DNA from: CAVQCJ01 sp963771835
GTDB lineage: Bacteria; Actinomycetota; Actinomycetes; Prado026
Reading direction: 5' to 3'
Length of the DNA stretch: 64,000 bases
Assembly (NCBI GenBank): GCA_963771835.1
Contig: CAVYVA010000001.1
Coordinates: 992,001 to 1,056,000 of the forward strand
The notes beneath the pieces were generated by a model. It was given only the letters and a program-made list of their open reading frames with translations, made no database searches and was not told the origin of the DNA. The position numbers were made by a program, and so were the translations under genes. This document shows, piece after piece, positions 54,455 to 63,469 of this stretch; position 1 is the first letter of the stretch, and the number at the start of each line of letters is the position of its first letter.

Positions 54455-55635
54455 GGGGTGGCCCCGACGCGTGGCGCGCTTCCTCGCCCTCGATCTCGAC
54501 GCCGGCGTTCATGTCCTGCGCGGCGTCCAGGCCGAACGTGTGGGCGGGCACCCACGACAGCATCACCTTGGTGCCCGGCCGCAGCACCTCCACCCCGACG
54601 TTCTGGGCGAACACCATCACCTCCTGGTCCCAGGGCATCCGGACCAGGTACTGGGTGCTGACGCCGGTGAAGCTCGCGTCGGACACGACCCCGCCGGTCA
54701 GGACGTTGGAGCCCTCGGCCACGTGCTCGCCCTCGGGCACGATGCTGATCTTCTCCGGCCGGACGCCGACCAGCAGCTCGCTCGCGGTGGACGCCGTGCG
54801 CGAGCGTGGCAGCACCACTCGCTGGCCCGCCACGTCCAGCAGGATGTCGTCCCCGGAAGTGCCGGTGACCGTCGCGCGGATGAGGTTCGACTGCCCGAGG
54901 AAGTTCGCGACGAAGGTCGTCGACGGGTTCTCGTACAGGCTGGCGGGGTCGCCCATCTGCTCGACCCGCCCGGCGTTCATGACCGCGATCGTGTCGGCCA
55001 TGGTCATGGCCTCTTCCTGGTCGTGCGTGACGTGCACGAACGTGATGCCCGACCTCGGTCTGGATCCGCTTCAGCTCGATCTGCATCTGCCGCCGGAGCT
55101 TGAGGTCCAGGGCCCCGAGCGGCTCGTCCAGGAGCAGCACCGAGGGCCGGTTGACGATGGCCCTGGCCAGCGCGACCCGCTGCTGCTGGCCGCCGGACAG
55201 CTGGGACGGCTTGCGCCGGGCCAGGTGGCCGAGCTCGACCAGCTCGAGCGCGTCGTTGGCCCGCTGCTTGACGTCGGCCTGGTGCCGGCGCCGCAGGCCG
55301 AACGCCACGTTCTCGAAGATGTCCAGGTGCGGGAACAGCGCGTAGTTCTGGAAGACCGTGTTCACCGGCCGCTTGTAGGGCTTGGCGCCGGTGATGTCCG
55401 CGTCCCCGATGAGGATCTGACCCACCGTCGGGTCCTCCAGACCGGCGACCATGCGCAGCGTGGTCGTCTTCCCGCAACCCGAGGGGCCGAGCAGGGCGAA
55501 GAACGAGCCCTGCGGGATCGTCAGCGTCAGGTCGTCGACCGCGGTGAACGACCCGAACGACTTGGTGACCGACAGGATCCGCAGGTCACCGTCCTGCTGT
55601 ACGTCGCCGCGGCTCCGGGTTGCGGGTTCGGTCAT
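54451..55635 (-). CDS. potA: Polyamine ABC transporter ATP-binding protein, PotA type, two apparent frame disruptions
   Basis: Starts at ATG 55635. Walker A is LLGPSGCGKTTTLRMVAGL; the Q-loop is in VFQNYALFPHLDIFENVAFGL; the signature is SQLSGGQQQRVALARAIVNRPSVLLLDEPLGALD. After QTEVG the frame changes at the CCC run 55049-55051; dropping one base gives ITFVHVTHDQEEAMTMAD and the TOBE domain (LVGVRPEKISIVPEGEHV). Near 54485 the frame must change back, in the opposite sense, to reach the stop that overlaps potB. The second site is tentative. It energises polyamine uptake. Confidence 0.93.
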   Translation of the reverse strand: MTEPATRSRGDVQQDGDLRILSVTKSFGSFTAVDDLTLTIPQGSFFALLGPSGCGKTTTLRMVAGLEDPTVGQILIGDADITGAKPYKRPVNTVFQNYALFPHLDIFENVAFGLRRRHQADVKQRANDALELVELGHLARRKPSQLSGGQQQRVALARAIVNRPSVLLLDEPLGALDLKLRRQMQIELKRIQTEVGHHVRARHARPGRGHDHGRHDRGHERRAGRADGRPRQPVREPVDDLRRELPRAVEPHPRDGHRHFRGRHPAGRGGPASGAATLAHGVHRERAAGRRPAGEDQHRARGRARGRGLQRPDRRGRVRRELHRRQHPVPGPDALGPGGDGVRPERRGGGAAAGHQGDAVVGARPHVRPGRRAGHERRRRDRGRGSAPRVGATP

Positions 55636-55639
55636 CGCC

Positions 55640-56860
55640 TCAGCCTCCGATGAGGGCCTGGAAGGCCTTGTTGTACTTCGTCTCCTGCGCCTCGGTGAGA
55701 CCCATGAAGACGTGGGACTGGGCCAGCGTGGCATCTGAGGGGAAGATCAGCTGGTTGTTTGCCGTAGTCGGGTCCGATTTGAGGAGCTCCTCCTTGGAGC
55801 CCTTCACCGGCGGGATGTAGTTGACGTAGTCCTCGACCTGGGCCATGACCTTGGGGTCGTAGTAGTAGTTGATCAAGATCTCGGCGTTCTTCTTGTGCTG
55901 GGCGGCGTTCGGGATCAGGAAGTTGTCGGACCACTGCATGTGGCCGGTCTCCGGCAGGACGTACCCCAGGTTGGGGTTGTCCGCCTTCAGCTGGACGACG
56001 TCGCCGGTCCAGGCCATGCAGGCGGCGATGTCGCCGGAGGCCAGGCCCTTGGTGTAGTCGTTGCCCGTGAAGCCCTTGAGCTGACCGGCGTCCTTGGCCT
56101 TCTGCAGGGTGTCCATGGCCGCGTTGAAGTCGTCGTCGGAGAACTTCGCCGGGTCCTTGCCCTGCGCGAGCATGACCAGGCCGACCGTGTCGCGCATCTC
56201 GGTGAGCAGCGTGACCTTGCCCTTGATGGAGGGGTCGGTGAGCAGCTGGTCGATGGTCTCGATCTTCTTGCCGCCGGTCGACTTCGGGTTGTAGGCGATC
56301 CCGGTGAAGCCGCTCTGCCAGGGCAGCGAGTACTTGCGGCCGTCGTCGAAGGGCACGTGCTGGAGGGTGTCGACCAGGTTGCTGGCGTTGGGGATGTTGT
56401 CCTTGTTCAGCTCCTGGACCCAGCCGAGCAGGATCAGCTTCGAGGCCATCCAGTCGGTGAGGCAGAAGGTGTCGCGGCCGGTGTCCTGGCTCGCGGACAG
56501 CTGCGGCTGGATCTTCGCGAAGAACTCGTCGTTGTCGTTGACGTCCTCGGTGTAGTTGACCTTGATGCCGGTCTGCTTCAGGAAGGCGTCCAGGGTCGGG
56601 TGCGTCGAGGTCTTGTCGTCGACGTCGATGTACGCCTGCCAGTTGGACCAGTTGACCACCTTGTCGGTGTCCGACTTGTCGGCCCAGGTCGGCTTGGTGG
56701 AGGCGCTGCCCCCGCCGGCGGGCGTGGCGGTGCCCTTGGTGCCGCAGGCGGCCAGGACGGCGGCCATGCCGGCCACGCCGGCCCCCTGCATGACGGTGCG
56801 GCGCGTGAGCAGACCCCGGACCAGCGCGGGCGAGAGGTTCTGGGGAAGGTTCTCGGTCAT
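55640..56860 (-). CDS. potD: Polyamine ABC transporter substrate-binding lipoprotein, PotD/F type
   Basis: The protein is 406 aa. The N-terminus has an RRTVMQGAGVAGMAAVLAACG segment: twin arginines, a hydrophobic core and a lipobox cysteine near residue 39, so it is a membrane-anchored lipoprotein, perhaps Tat-exported. The binding domain has VVNWSNWQAYIDVDD and DTFCLTDWMASKLI, typical of spermidine/putrescine-binding proteins, and ends NKAFQALIGG. It lies 4 bp upstream of potA and 52 bp after the aldehyde dehydrogenase gene. Confidence 0.93.
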   Translation of the reverse strand: MTENLPQNLSPALVRGLLTRRTVMQGAGVAGMAAVLAACGTKGTATPAGGGSASTKPTWADKSDTDKVVNWSNWQAYIDVDDKTSTHPTLDAFLKQTGIKVNYTEDVNDNDEFFAKIQPQLSASQDTGRDTFCLTDWMASKLILLGWVQELNKDNIPNASNLVDTLQHVPFDDGRKYSLPWQSGFTGIAYNPKSTGGKKIETIDQLLTDPSIKGKVTLLTEMRDTVGLVMLAQGKDPAKFSDDDFNAAMDTLQKAKDAGQLKGFTGNDYTKGLASGDIAACMAWTGDVVQLKADNPNLGYVLPETGHMQWSDNFLIPNAAQHKKNAEILINYYYDPKVMAQVEDYVNYIPPVKGSKEELLKSDPTTANNQLIFPSDATLAQSHVFMGLTEAQETKYNKAFQALIGG

Positions 56861-56912
56861 CGGTGGTAGTCCTCCGGGGCTGATCGGGTCGTGGGCGGTG
56901 GCGAGGGTGGGG

Positions 56913-58454
56913 CTAGACGGTGAAGATCGTGCGGTGCCAGTCCTTGCGGGCGGTGGCGGTGGTGTCGTACATGACGTGCTTGACCTGGGTGTACTCCTCG
57001 AACGAGTACGTGCTCATGTCCTTGCCGAATCCGGACTGACGGTATCCCCCGTGCGGCATCTCGCTGATGATCGGGATGTGGTCGTTGACCCAGACGCAGC
57101 CGGCCTGGATCTCCCGGCTGGCCCGCAGCGAGCGGAACACGTCCCGGGTCCACGCTGAGGCGGCGAGGCCGTAGCGGGTGTCGTTGGCCAGCCGGAGGCC
57201 CTCGTCGTCGGAGTCGAACGGCAGGACCACCAGCACCGGTCCGAACACCTCGTCCTGGACGATCTCGGACTGCTGGGCGGCGCCGACGATCAAGGTCGGC
57301 TCGTAGTAGCAGCCCCGCGCCAGGTCGCCCCGGGACGGGGCCTGGCCGCCGACGACGATCTTGGCGCCGTCCACGGCGGCCCGCTCGACCATGCCGACGA
57401 CGTGCTCGCGCTGGCGCTGGGACACCAGCGGGCCCTGGTCGGTGGCCGGGTCCAGGGTCGGACCGAGGCGGACCGAGCGCATGAGCGTCGCCACGCCGTC
57501 GACGAACGCGTCGTACAGCGGGCGCTGGACGTACGCCCTGGTCGCGGCGGTGCAGTCCTGGCCGGTGTTGATCAGCGCGCCGGCGACCGCTCCGTGCACC
57601 GCGGCCTCCAGGTCGGCGTCGTCGAACACCAGGAACGGCGCCTTCCCGCCGAGCTCGAGGTGCACGCGCTTGACCGTGCCGGACGCGACCTGCATGACCC
57701 GCTGGCCGACCGCGGTCGACCCGGTGAACGACACCATCGCGACGTCCGGGTGGGCCATCAGCGCCTCGCCGGCCTCGCGCCCGGTCCCGACGACGACGTT
57801 GACCACGCCGTCCGGGATCCCGGCGTCGGTGCAGGCCTGGGCCAGCAGCACGGAGGTGAGCGGGGTGATCTCGGCGGGCTTGAGCACGATCGTGTTGCCG
57901 GCGGCGATGGCCGGCAGGATCTTCCACCCGGCCATCTGGAGCGGGTAGTTCCAGGGGGCGATCGAGCCGACCACCCCGATCGGCTCGCGCCGGATCATCG
58001 AGGTGTGGCTGCCGGAGTACTCGGCCGCCGCCTTGCCCTCCAGGTTGCGCGCGGCACCGGCGAAGAAGGCGACGTTGTCGACGGTCCCGGGGACGTCGAA
58101 CTCGGTGCTGAGCCGGATCGGCTTGCCCGCCTGACGGCTCTCCAGCGTCGCGAACTCCTCGGTCCGCTCGGCCAGGAGGACGGCCAGCCGGGCCAGCGCG
58201 CCGGAACGCTCAGCGGGCGTCGCACCCGACCAGCCGGGGAACGCGGCCGATGCCGCGGCGACCGCCGCGTCGACCTCGGCGGCACCGGCGACCTCGACGG
58301 TCGCGACGGTCCGGCCGTCGGACGGGTCCACCACGTCGTGGGTCAGCCCGGAGGTCGATGCGTGCGCGCGACCAGCCACGTACGACCGGACGACAGCGCC
58401 GTCGTCCAGGCCGTTCACCCTCCGCTCACCGGCCCTCCTCCACGGGATCCGCAT
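56913..58454 (-). CDS. Gamma-aminobutyraldehyde dehydrogenase-like aldehyde dehydrogenase
   Basis: The protein is about 513 aa from the ATG at 58454; a GTG at 58418 (501 aa) is equally possible and closer to family length. Motifs: SIAPWNYPLQMAGWKILPAIAAGNT, the Glu in HLELGGKAPFLVFDDAD, the catalytic Cys in NTGQDCTAATRAYVQ and EMPHGGYRQSGFGKDMSTYSFEEYTQVKHVMYD, the latter typical of PatD/YdcW-type aminobutyraldehyde dehydrogenases. It heads the pot operon. It should oxidise 4-aminobutanal from putrescine to GABA, which GabT then uses. Confidence 0.9.
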   Translation of the reverse strand: MRIPWRRAGERRVNGLDDGAVVRSYVAGRAHASTSGLTHDVVDPSDGRTVATVEVAGAAEVDAAVAAASAAFPGWSGATPAERSGALARLAVLLAERTEEFATLESRQAGKPIRLSTEFDVPGTVDNVAFFAGAARNLEGKAAAEYSGSHTSMIRREPIGVVGSIAPWNYPLQMAGWKILPAIAAGNTIVLKPAEITPLTSVLLAQACTDAGIPDGVVNVVVGTGREAGEALMAHPDVAMVSFTGSTAVGQRVMQVASGTVKRVHLELGGKAPFLVFDDADLEAAVHGAVAGALINTGQDCTAATRAYVQRPLYDAFVDGVATLMRSVRLGPTLDPATDQGPLVSQRQREHVVGMVERAAVDGAKIVVGGQAPSRGDLARGCYYEPTLIVGAAQQSEIVQDEVFGPVLVVLPFDSDDEGLRLANDTRYGLAASAWTRDVFRSLRASREIQAGCVWVNDHIPIISEMPHGGYRQSGFGKDMSTYSFEEYTQVKHVMYDTTATARKDWHRTIFTV

Positions 58455-58480
58455 CCTGGCATGGCCTGTCGGTCTGAACA

Positions 58481-58522
58481 AGCGATTCCGTTGTCCAGAA
58501 GCCCTGAGGCGACGAAATCGCT
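58481..58522. promoter_or_regulatory. Inverted repeat AGCGATT...AATCGCT between the ALDH and PucR genes
   Basis: Seven-base inverted arms at 58481-58487 and 58516-58522, 28 bp apart, lie in the 220-bp divergent region between the polyamine operon and the second PucR gene. It is a candidate operator; the wide spacing lowers confidence. Confidence 0.35.
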
Positions 58523-58674
58523 ACCTGTCCGTAACACGGCGCAACGATCCGCGGGGTGAAGGATGGTGCCGCCCGACGGGAACGGCAACGCGCAGGGTGC
58601 AACATCTGCCAGTCTCTGGCTTACAAGCTGTCGTACCAGCCCGCCGCGTCCGATCGACCGCCCGGAGCCCCGCC

Positions 58675-60320
58675 GTGTTCCCCGTCCGCATTCCCCACCG
58701 TCTTCCCCACCGTCGCCGACGTCCTCGAGCTCGAGCAGGTGCGGCAGGGCCTGCCGGACGTCGTCGCCGGCGAGGAGAACCTCGACCGCCGGGTCCGCTG
58801 GGCGCACGTCAGCGAGCTGGCGGACATCGCCGGGCTGCTGCGCGGCGGCGAGCTGATCCTGACCACCGGGGTGGCGCTGCCCTCGGACGACGCGGACCTG
58901 GCCGCGTACGTGGCCGACCTGGACAACGTGGGTGCGGCGGGGCTGGTGGTCGAGCTGGGCCGTCGCTACGCCACGGCCCTGCCGCCCGCGCTGGTCCGGG
59001 CCGCCCAGGGACGCGGGCTGCCGCTGGTGGCGCTGCACCGGGAGACCCGGTTCGTCGCGATCACCGAGGCCGTGCACGCGTGCGTGGTCGACACCCAGGT
59101 CGACGAGCTGCGCTCCTCCGCGCTCGTCCACCAGACGTTCACCGAGCTGTCCGTCGAGGGGGCCGAGCCCGCGGAGATCGTCCGGCAGGCCGCGCTCATG
59201 GCCGGACGTCCGGTGGTGCTGGAGAACCTCGCGCACCAGGTGCTCGCCTACGAAGCGGCGGGCACCGACGCCGCCGACCTGCTGGACGGATGGGAGGCCC
59301 GGTCCCGGTCGGTCGAGCTCACCGAGCGCACGGGCTTCGACGAGCGCACCGGCTGGGTGGTGACCGTGGTCGGCGCCCGCGGGCACGACTGGGGGCGGCT
59401 GGTCCTGGTGGCGGACGGCCGGCCGGGGTCCCGCGACCTCATGCTGGTCGAGCGGTGCGCGTCGACGCTCGCGCTGAACCGCCTCGTCGAGCGGGACCGG
59501 GAGAGCCTGGAGCGGCAGACCCACCGGACCTTGCTGGCCGGGATCCTGGACCACTCCTGGCCGGACGCCGAGGTGGTCCTGCGGGCGCGTGCGCTCGGGG
59601 TGCCGCTGGACGGCCGGCGGCTGGTGGCCGTGGTGGTCCGGCGCGACGTCGAGGCGGGCGAGCCGGTGCTGGCCGCCGAGCAGGCCCTGCGCGACCTCGC
59701 CGAGCGGGTGGCCTCGGCCGTGCGGGAGGCCCGGCTGCTGGCCCTGGTCGGGGCCCTCGACGACGCGAGCGTCGGCGTGCTGCGCGTCGGTCTCCGGCCG
59801 CTCCCGCGTCGACGCCGCCGTCGAGGCGCTGGCGTCCGCGCTGCAGAGCCCGGCGGGGCGGGCCGGGCCCTGCGGACGCCGGTGCCCGGTCATGGCCGTC
59901 GGCTCGGATGTCGGGGCGGTACGGGACGTGCGGCGGTCGTTCCTGGAGGCCGCGCACGTCGCCGACGCTGCGGCCACCCAGCCGGGGCGCCCCTTCCACC
60001 GGCTCGAGGACGTCCGGCTGCGCGGGCTGCTGCACCTGCTGCGCGACGACGCCCGGCTGCAGACGTTCGTGGAGCGCGAGGTGGGGCCGCTGCTGGCCTA
60101 CGACGCGCAGCACCGGACCACCCTGGTGGAGCTGCTCGGGACGTACCTGGACCACGGCCGCAACAAGTCCGCCGCCGCCGACGCCGCGCACCTGTCGCGG
60201 CCGGCGTTCTACGAGCGGCTGCACCGGATCGAACGCGTCCTGGGCGTCGACCTCGACTCCGTCGACTCGTGCCTGTCGCTGCAGGTGGCCCTGCTCGCCA
60301 GGTCGGCCATGCGCCGCTAG
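58675..60320 (+). CDS. PucR-family transcriptional regulator, two frame disruptions
   Basis: The start at GTG 58675 is supported by GGAG 7 nt upstream. Removing one C from the run 58693-58696 puts it in frame with FPTVADVLELEQVRQGLPDVVAG, the start of the PucR N-terminal domain (WAHVSELADIAGLLRGGELILTTGVAL). A second +1 shift near 59790 is followed by the C-terminal part ending in the HTH: NKSAAADAAHLSRPAFYERLHRIERVLGVDLD. Corrected length is 547 aa. It is divergent from the polyamine operon and its probable regulator. The stop shares CTAG (60317-60320) with the convergent amidohydrolase. Confidence 0.9.
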
Positions 60321-61931
60321 GCCCCGAACGTCCGCCGTCCGCCCAGCCAGGTGCCGGTGACCGCGAGCCGGTTCCACTCCCAGCGGCTCCACCTCGAGCG
60401 GATCGTGGTCGAGGGCCACCAGGTCCGCCCGGCGGCCCGGCGCGAGCACGCCCCACCGGTCCTCCTCGAACGCCTGGAAGGCCACGCCGGCGGAGTACGC
60501 CGCGAGCGCCTGGGCCGGGTCGAGCCGCTCGTGCGGCGTCCAGCCGCCGGGCGGATCGCCCTGCGCGTCCGGCGGGTGACCGCGACCGCCAGACCGTCCA
60601 GCGGGACCATCGACGAGACCGGCCAGTCGCTGCCCATCGACAGCCGCGCGCCGCTGTCGGCGATGGTGCGCATCGGGTACTGGCGCGCGCTGCGCTCGGG
60701 GCCGAGCCGCGGCAGCACCAGCGACACCATGCCGGGCTCCAGACAGGCCCACAGCGGCTCGAAGTTGGCGATCACGCCCAGCCGCGGCGAACCGGCCCAG
60801 GTCGGCCGGGTCGACCAGGTGCGTGTGCGCGACGACCGCCCGGCGGTCGCGTGGACCGTTCACCTCGTCGGCCCGCTGCACCGCGTCCAGGGCGGCCCGC
60901 ACGCCGGCGTCCCCGATCGCGTGGATGTGCACCTGGAAACCCGCTGGCGTCGAACGCCGTGACGGCCAGCGCCAGCTCGTCGGGCTCCCAGACCGGGAGC
61001 CCGCAGCTGTGCGGTGCGTCGACGTACGGCTCGAGCAGGGCGCCGGTGCCCATCTCGATGACGCCGTCGGCGAAGAACTTGACGGTTCGGGCACTCACGT
61101 CGGGAGAGCCCGGACGCGGACCGCCGGGCCGCCTCGAAGTCCTCCACCTGCTCGCGCCACCGGCCGGGTTCGGCCCGCAGCGCGATGTTCACCCGGGTGG
61201 AGAGCAGCCCCTGCGCGGCCGCGGTCAGGTACACCGGCACGTCCTGCGCAGCGAGCGCCGCCTCCTGCACCCAGGTGACGCCGGCCGCGGCCAGCATCGC
61301 CGTCGAGGCGGCCACGCCGGCGACCTTGTCCTCGGCGGTCGGCACCGGCAGGAACCGCTGGACCAGCTCCATCGCCGTCCACTCGACGAGGGTGCCCAGC
61401 GGCTCGCCGTCCGCCCGCCTCGGCAGCGACGCGGCCGGCGGGTCGGGGGTGGTCGCGTCCAGGCCGGCCAGCCGCAGCGCCGCGGAGTTCACCCACGCGC
61501 AGTGGTGGTCGCTGGACTCCAGGAACACCGGCCGGTCCGGGACCGCGGCGTCCAGCCAGCGGGCGTCGAACAGCCCGCCCGGTGCCATCGACGGGTCGTA
61601 CGAGCCACCGAGGACCCACGGCTCGTCCGGGTGGGCGCGCGGCGAAGGCGCCGACCGCCTCCACCACCTCGGCCACCGACACGCAGTCCCGGATCGGCGC
61701 CTGGCCCAGCTCGAGCCCGCCCCACATCGGGTGCACGTGCCCGTCCCCGAACGACGGCAGCAGGGCGCCGCCGGCGAGGTCCACGACCGTGGTCCCGGGG
61801 CCGCGGTCCGCGTGCGCGTCGCCGTCCAGGCCGGTCACCACCCCGGCGGTGACGGCGACCGCCGACGCCGTCGGCCTGGCCGCGTCGCCGGTCCGGATCG
61901 TGCCGCCGGTGAGCATGAGGTCCGCGGGCAT
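60317..61931 (-). CDS. Amidohydrolase (YtcJ-like metal-dependent hydrolase), six frame disruptions
   Basis: Family segments appear in order in changing frames: LMLTGGTIRTGDAARPT, LLPSFGDGHVHPMWGG (metal HxH), FLESSDHHCAWVNSAALRLAG, VKFFADGVIEMGTGALLEPY, VHIHAIGDAGVRAALDAV, RLSMGSDWPVSSMVPLDGL, HERLDPAQALAAYSAGVAFQAF and NRLAVTGTWLGGRRTFGA. Shifts lie at about 61633, 61102, 60937, 60783 and 60379 (+1 each) and 60571 (-1); correcting all gives 536 aa, normal for this family. Most sites are runs of three identical bases. Substrate unknown. Either an error-rich patch or a decayed gene; I favour the former because every family block survives. Confidence 0.85.
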
Positions 61932-62038
61932 GGGCGGCATCCTGACACGGACCCCGCACCCATCCGGTCCGGTCCGGGCTCCGAACATGACCGGTGACCG
62001 CATGCCTGGTCGCGCCCGGCACGGGTCATGGCACAGTC

Positions 62039-62647
62039 GTGCCCGTGCCCGACGCGTCGACGTTCACCGGCGCCGGAGGCGACGGCGGACGGGACGAGAC
62101 GGCCCAGACGGCCGAGGCGCTGCTGCGACTGGTGGCCCGCGGCGACCAAGCCGCCTTCGAGCGCCTGTACGACCGGGTCGCCGGGCCGGTGCTCGGTGTG
62201 GTCCTGCGGGTGCTGCGCGACCCGGCCCAGTCCGAGGAGGTCGCCCAGGAGGTCCTCGTCGAGGTCTGGCGCACGGCCTCGCGCTTCGACCCGGCGCGCG
62301 GCGGCGCCGCCACGTGGATCCTCACCATGGCGCACCGCCGGGCGATCGACCGGGTGCGCTCGGCGCAGGCCGCCACCGACCGCGACGCCAAGGTCGCGCA
62401 GCTCGACCACTCGCCTGCGTACGACGAGGTGAGCGAGGCGGTCGAGGCGCGCCTGGAGCGCGACCAGGTCCGCCGGGCGCTGGAGTCGCTGACGGACCTG
62501 CAGCGCGAGGCCGTCCGGCTCGCGTACTACGGCGGCTACACCTACCGCGAGGTGGCCGAGCTGCTGGACGTCCCGCTCGGTACCGTCAAGACCCGACTGC
62601 GGGACGGGCTGAGCCGGCTCCGGGACGCCTTGGGGGTGCAGCCATGA
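62039..62647 (+). CDS. ECF RNA polymerase sigma factor (SigK-like)
   Basis: About 202 aa from a GTG at 62039 (a GTG at 62045 is also possible; no ribosome site is visible). Region 2 is RLYDRVAGPVLGVVLRVLRDPAQSEEVAQEVLVEVWRTASRFDP with AATWILTMAHRRAIDRVRS. Region 4 is ALESLTDLQREAVRLAYYGGYTYREVAELLDVPLGTVKTRLRDGLSRLRDAL. The stop overlaps the anti-sigma start (ATGA). With an RskA-type partner this resembles the SigK-RskA system, in which Rip-type proteases release the sigma factor. Confidence 0.93.
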   Translation: MPVPDASTFTGAGGDGGRDETAQTAEALLRLVARGDQAAFERLYDRVAGPVLGVVLRVLRDPAQSEEVAQEVLVEVWRTASRFDPARGGAATWILTMAHRRAIDRVRSAQAATDRDAKVAQLDHSPAYDEVSEAVEARLERDQVRRALESLTDLQREAVRLAYYGGYTYREVAELLDVPLGTVKTRLRDGLSRLRDALGVQP

Positions 62648-63373
62648 GCGAGCCGCTGCACCTGCTCGCCGGCGCGTACGCCGTCGACGCCCTCGACCCC
62701 GACGAGCGCGCCGAGTTCGAGACGCACCTGGCCGGCTGCCCCGAGTGCACCGAGCAGGTGCGCGAGATGCAGGCCACCGCGGCCCGGCTCGCGTCCGCCG
62801 AGACGGTCGTGCCGCCGCCGGCACTGCGCGCCGCGGTGCTCGCCGCGGTCGCCGGCACCGAGCAGGAGCGGCGCGGTCGCCGAGGTCGTCCCGCTGGGCC
62901 GGGACCGGCGGTGGGCTCGCGTGCTGGCGGTGGCCGCCGCCGTCCTCGCGGTGGTGGCCGTAGGCCTGGGCGTGCTGCTCGTGCAGGCGCGCTCGGACCG
63001 CTCGGCGCTGGCCGCGCGGCAGCAGCAGCTCACCGAGGTCATCGCCGCGGCGGACGCGCGGACCAGCAGCGGCCAGGTCGCGGGCGGCGGCCGCGCCGCG
63101 GTCGTCGTCTCGGACAGCCGGCAGCAGGCCGCGTTCGTCGGGGTCGGCCTGGCCGCACCGTCCAGCGGGCACGTGTACGAGCTCTGGTTCATCGGCTCGG
63201 ACGGCAGGGCGGTGCCGGCGGGGACGTTCGACCCGGGTCCGGGCGGCAACGCCGCGGTGCTCATGCAGGGCGACCCGGCGGGCGCGGCCGTGGTCGGGGT
63301 GACGGTCGAGCCGGACGGCGGCTCGGCGCAGCCGACGACCAAGCCGGTCGTCGTGGTGCCGATCAGCGGCTGA
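62644..63373 (+). CDS. Anti-sigma factor, RskA family, one frame disruption
   Basis: Starts at ATG 62644. An N-terminal anti-sigma domain with a zinc-finger-like HLAGCPECTEQV segment (about residues 30-45) precedes a break near 62875; dropping one G joins it to WARVLAVAAAVLAVVAVGLGVLLVQA, the single transmembrane helix. The extracytoplasmic RskA domain follows (VYELWFIGSDGRAVPAGTFDPGPGG). Corrected length is 242 aa. It should hold the sigma factor encoded immediately upstream at the membrane until proteolysed. Confidence 0.92.
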
Positions 63374-63395
63374 CCGCCCCGCCCTGTCCACGGAG

Positions 63396-63439
63396 CTGTC
63401 CGGGTGGGCACGTGCTCGAGCACCTGCCCACCCGGACAG
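63396..63439. terminator. 44-bp near-perfect palindrome between convergent genes (bidirectional terminator candidate)
   Basis: The sequence reads the same on both strands except for one mismatched pair, forming a 22-bp stem around a central CTCGAG. It lies 22 bp after the anti-sigma stop and 30 bp after the convergent ALDH stop. There is no U-tract, as is common in high-GC Actinobacteria. Confidence 0.8.
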
Positions 63440-63469
63440 ACGGCCCCGGTTCGCCGGTCGTGCCTGCGG

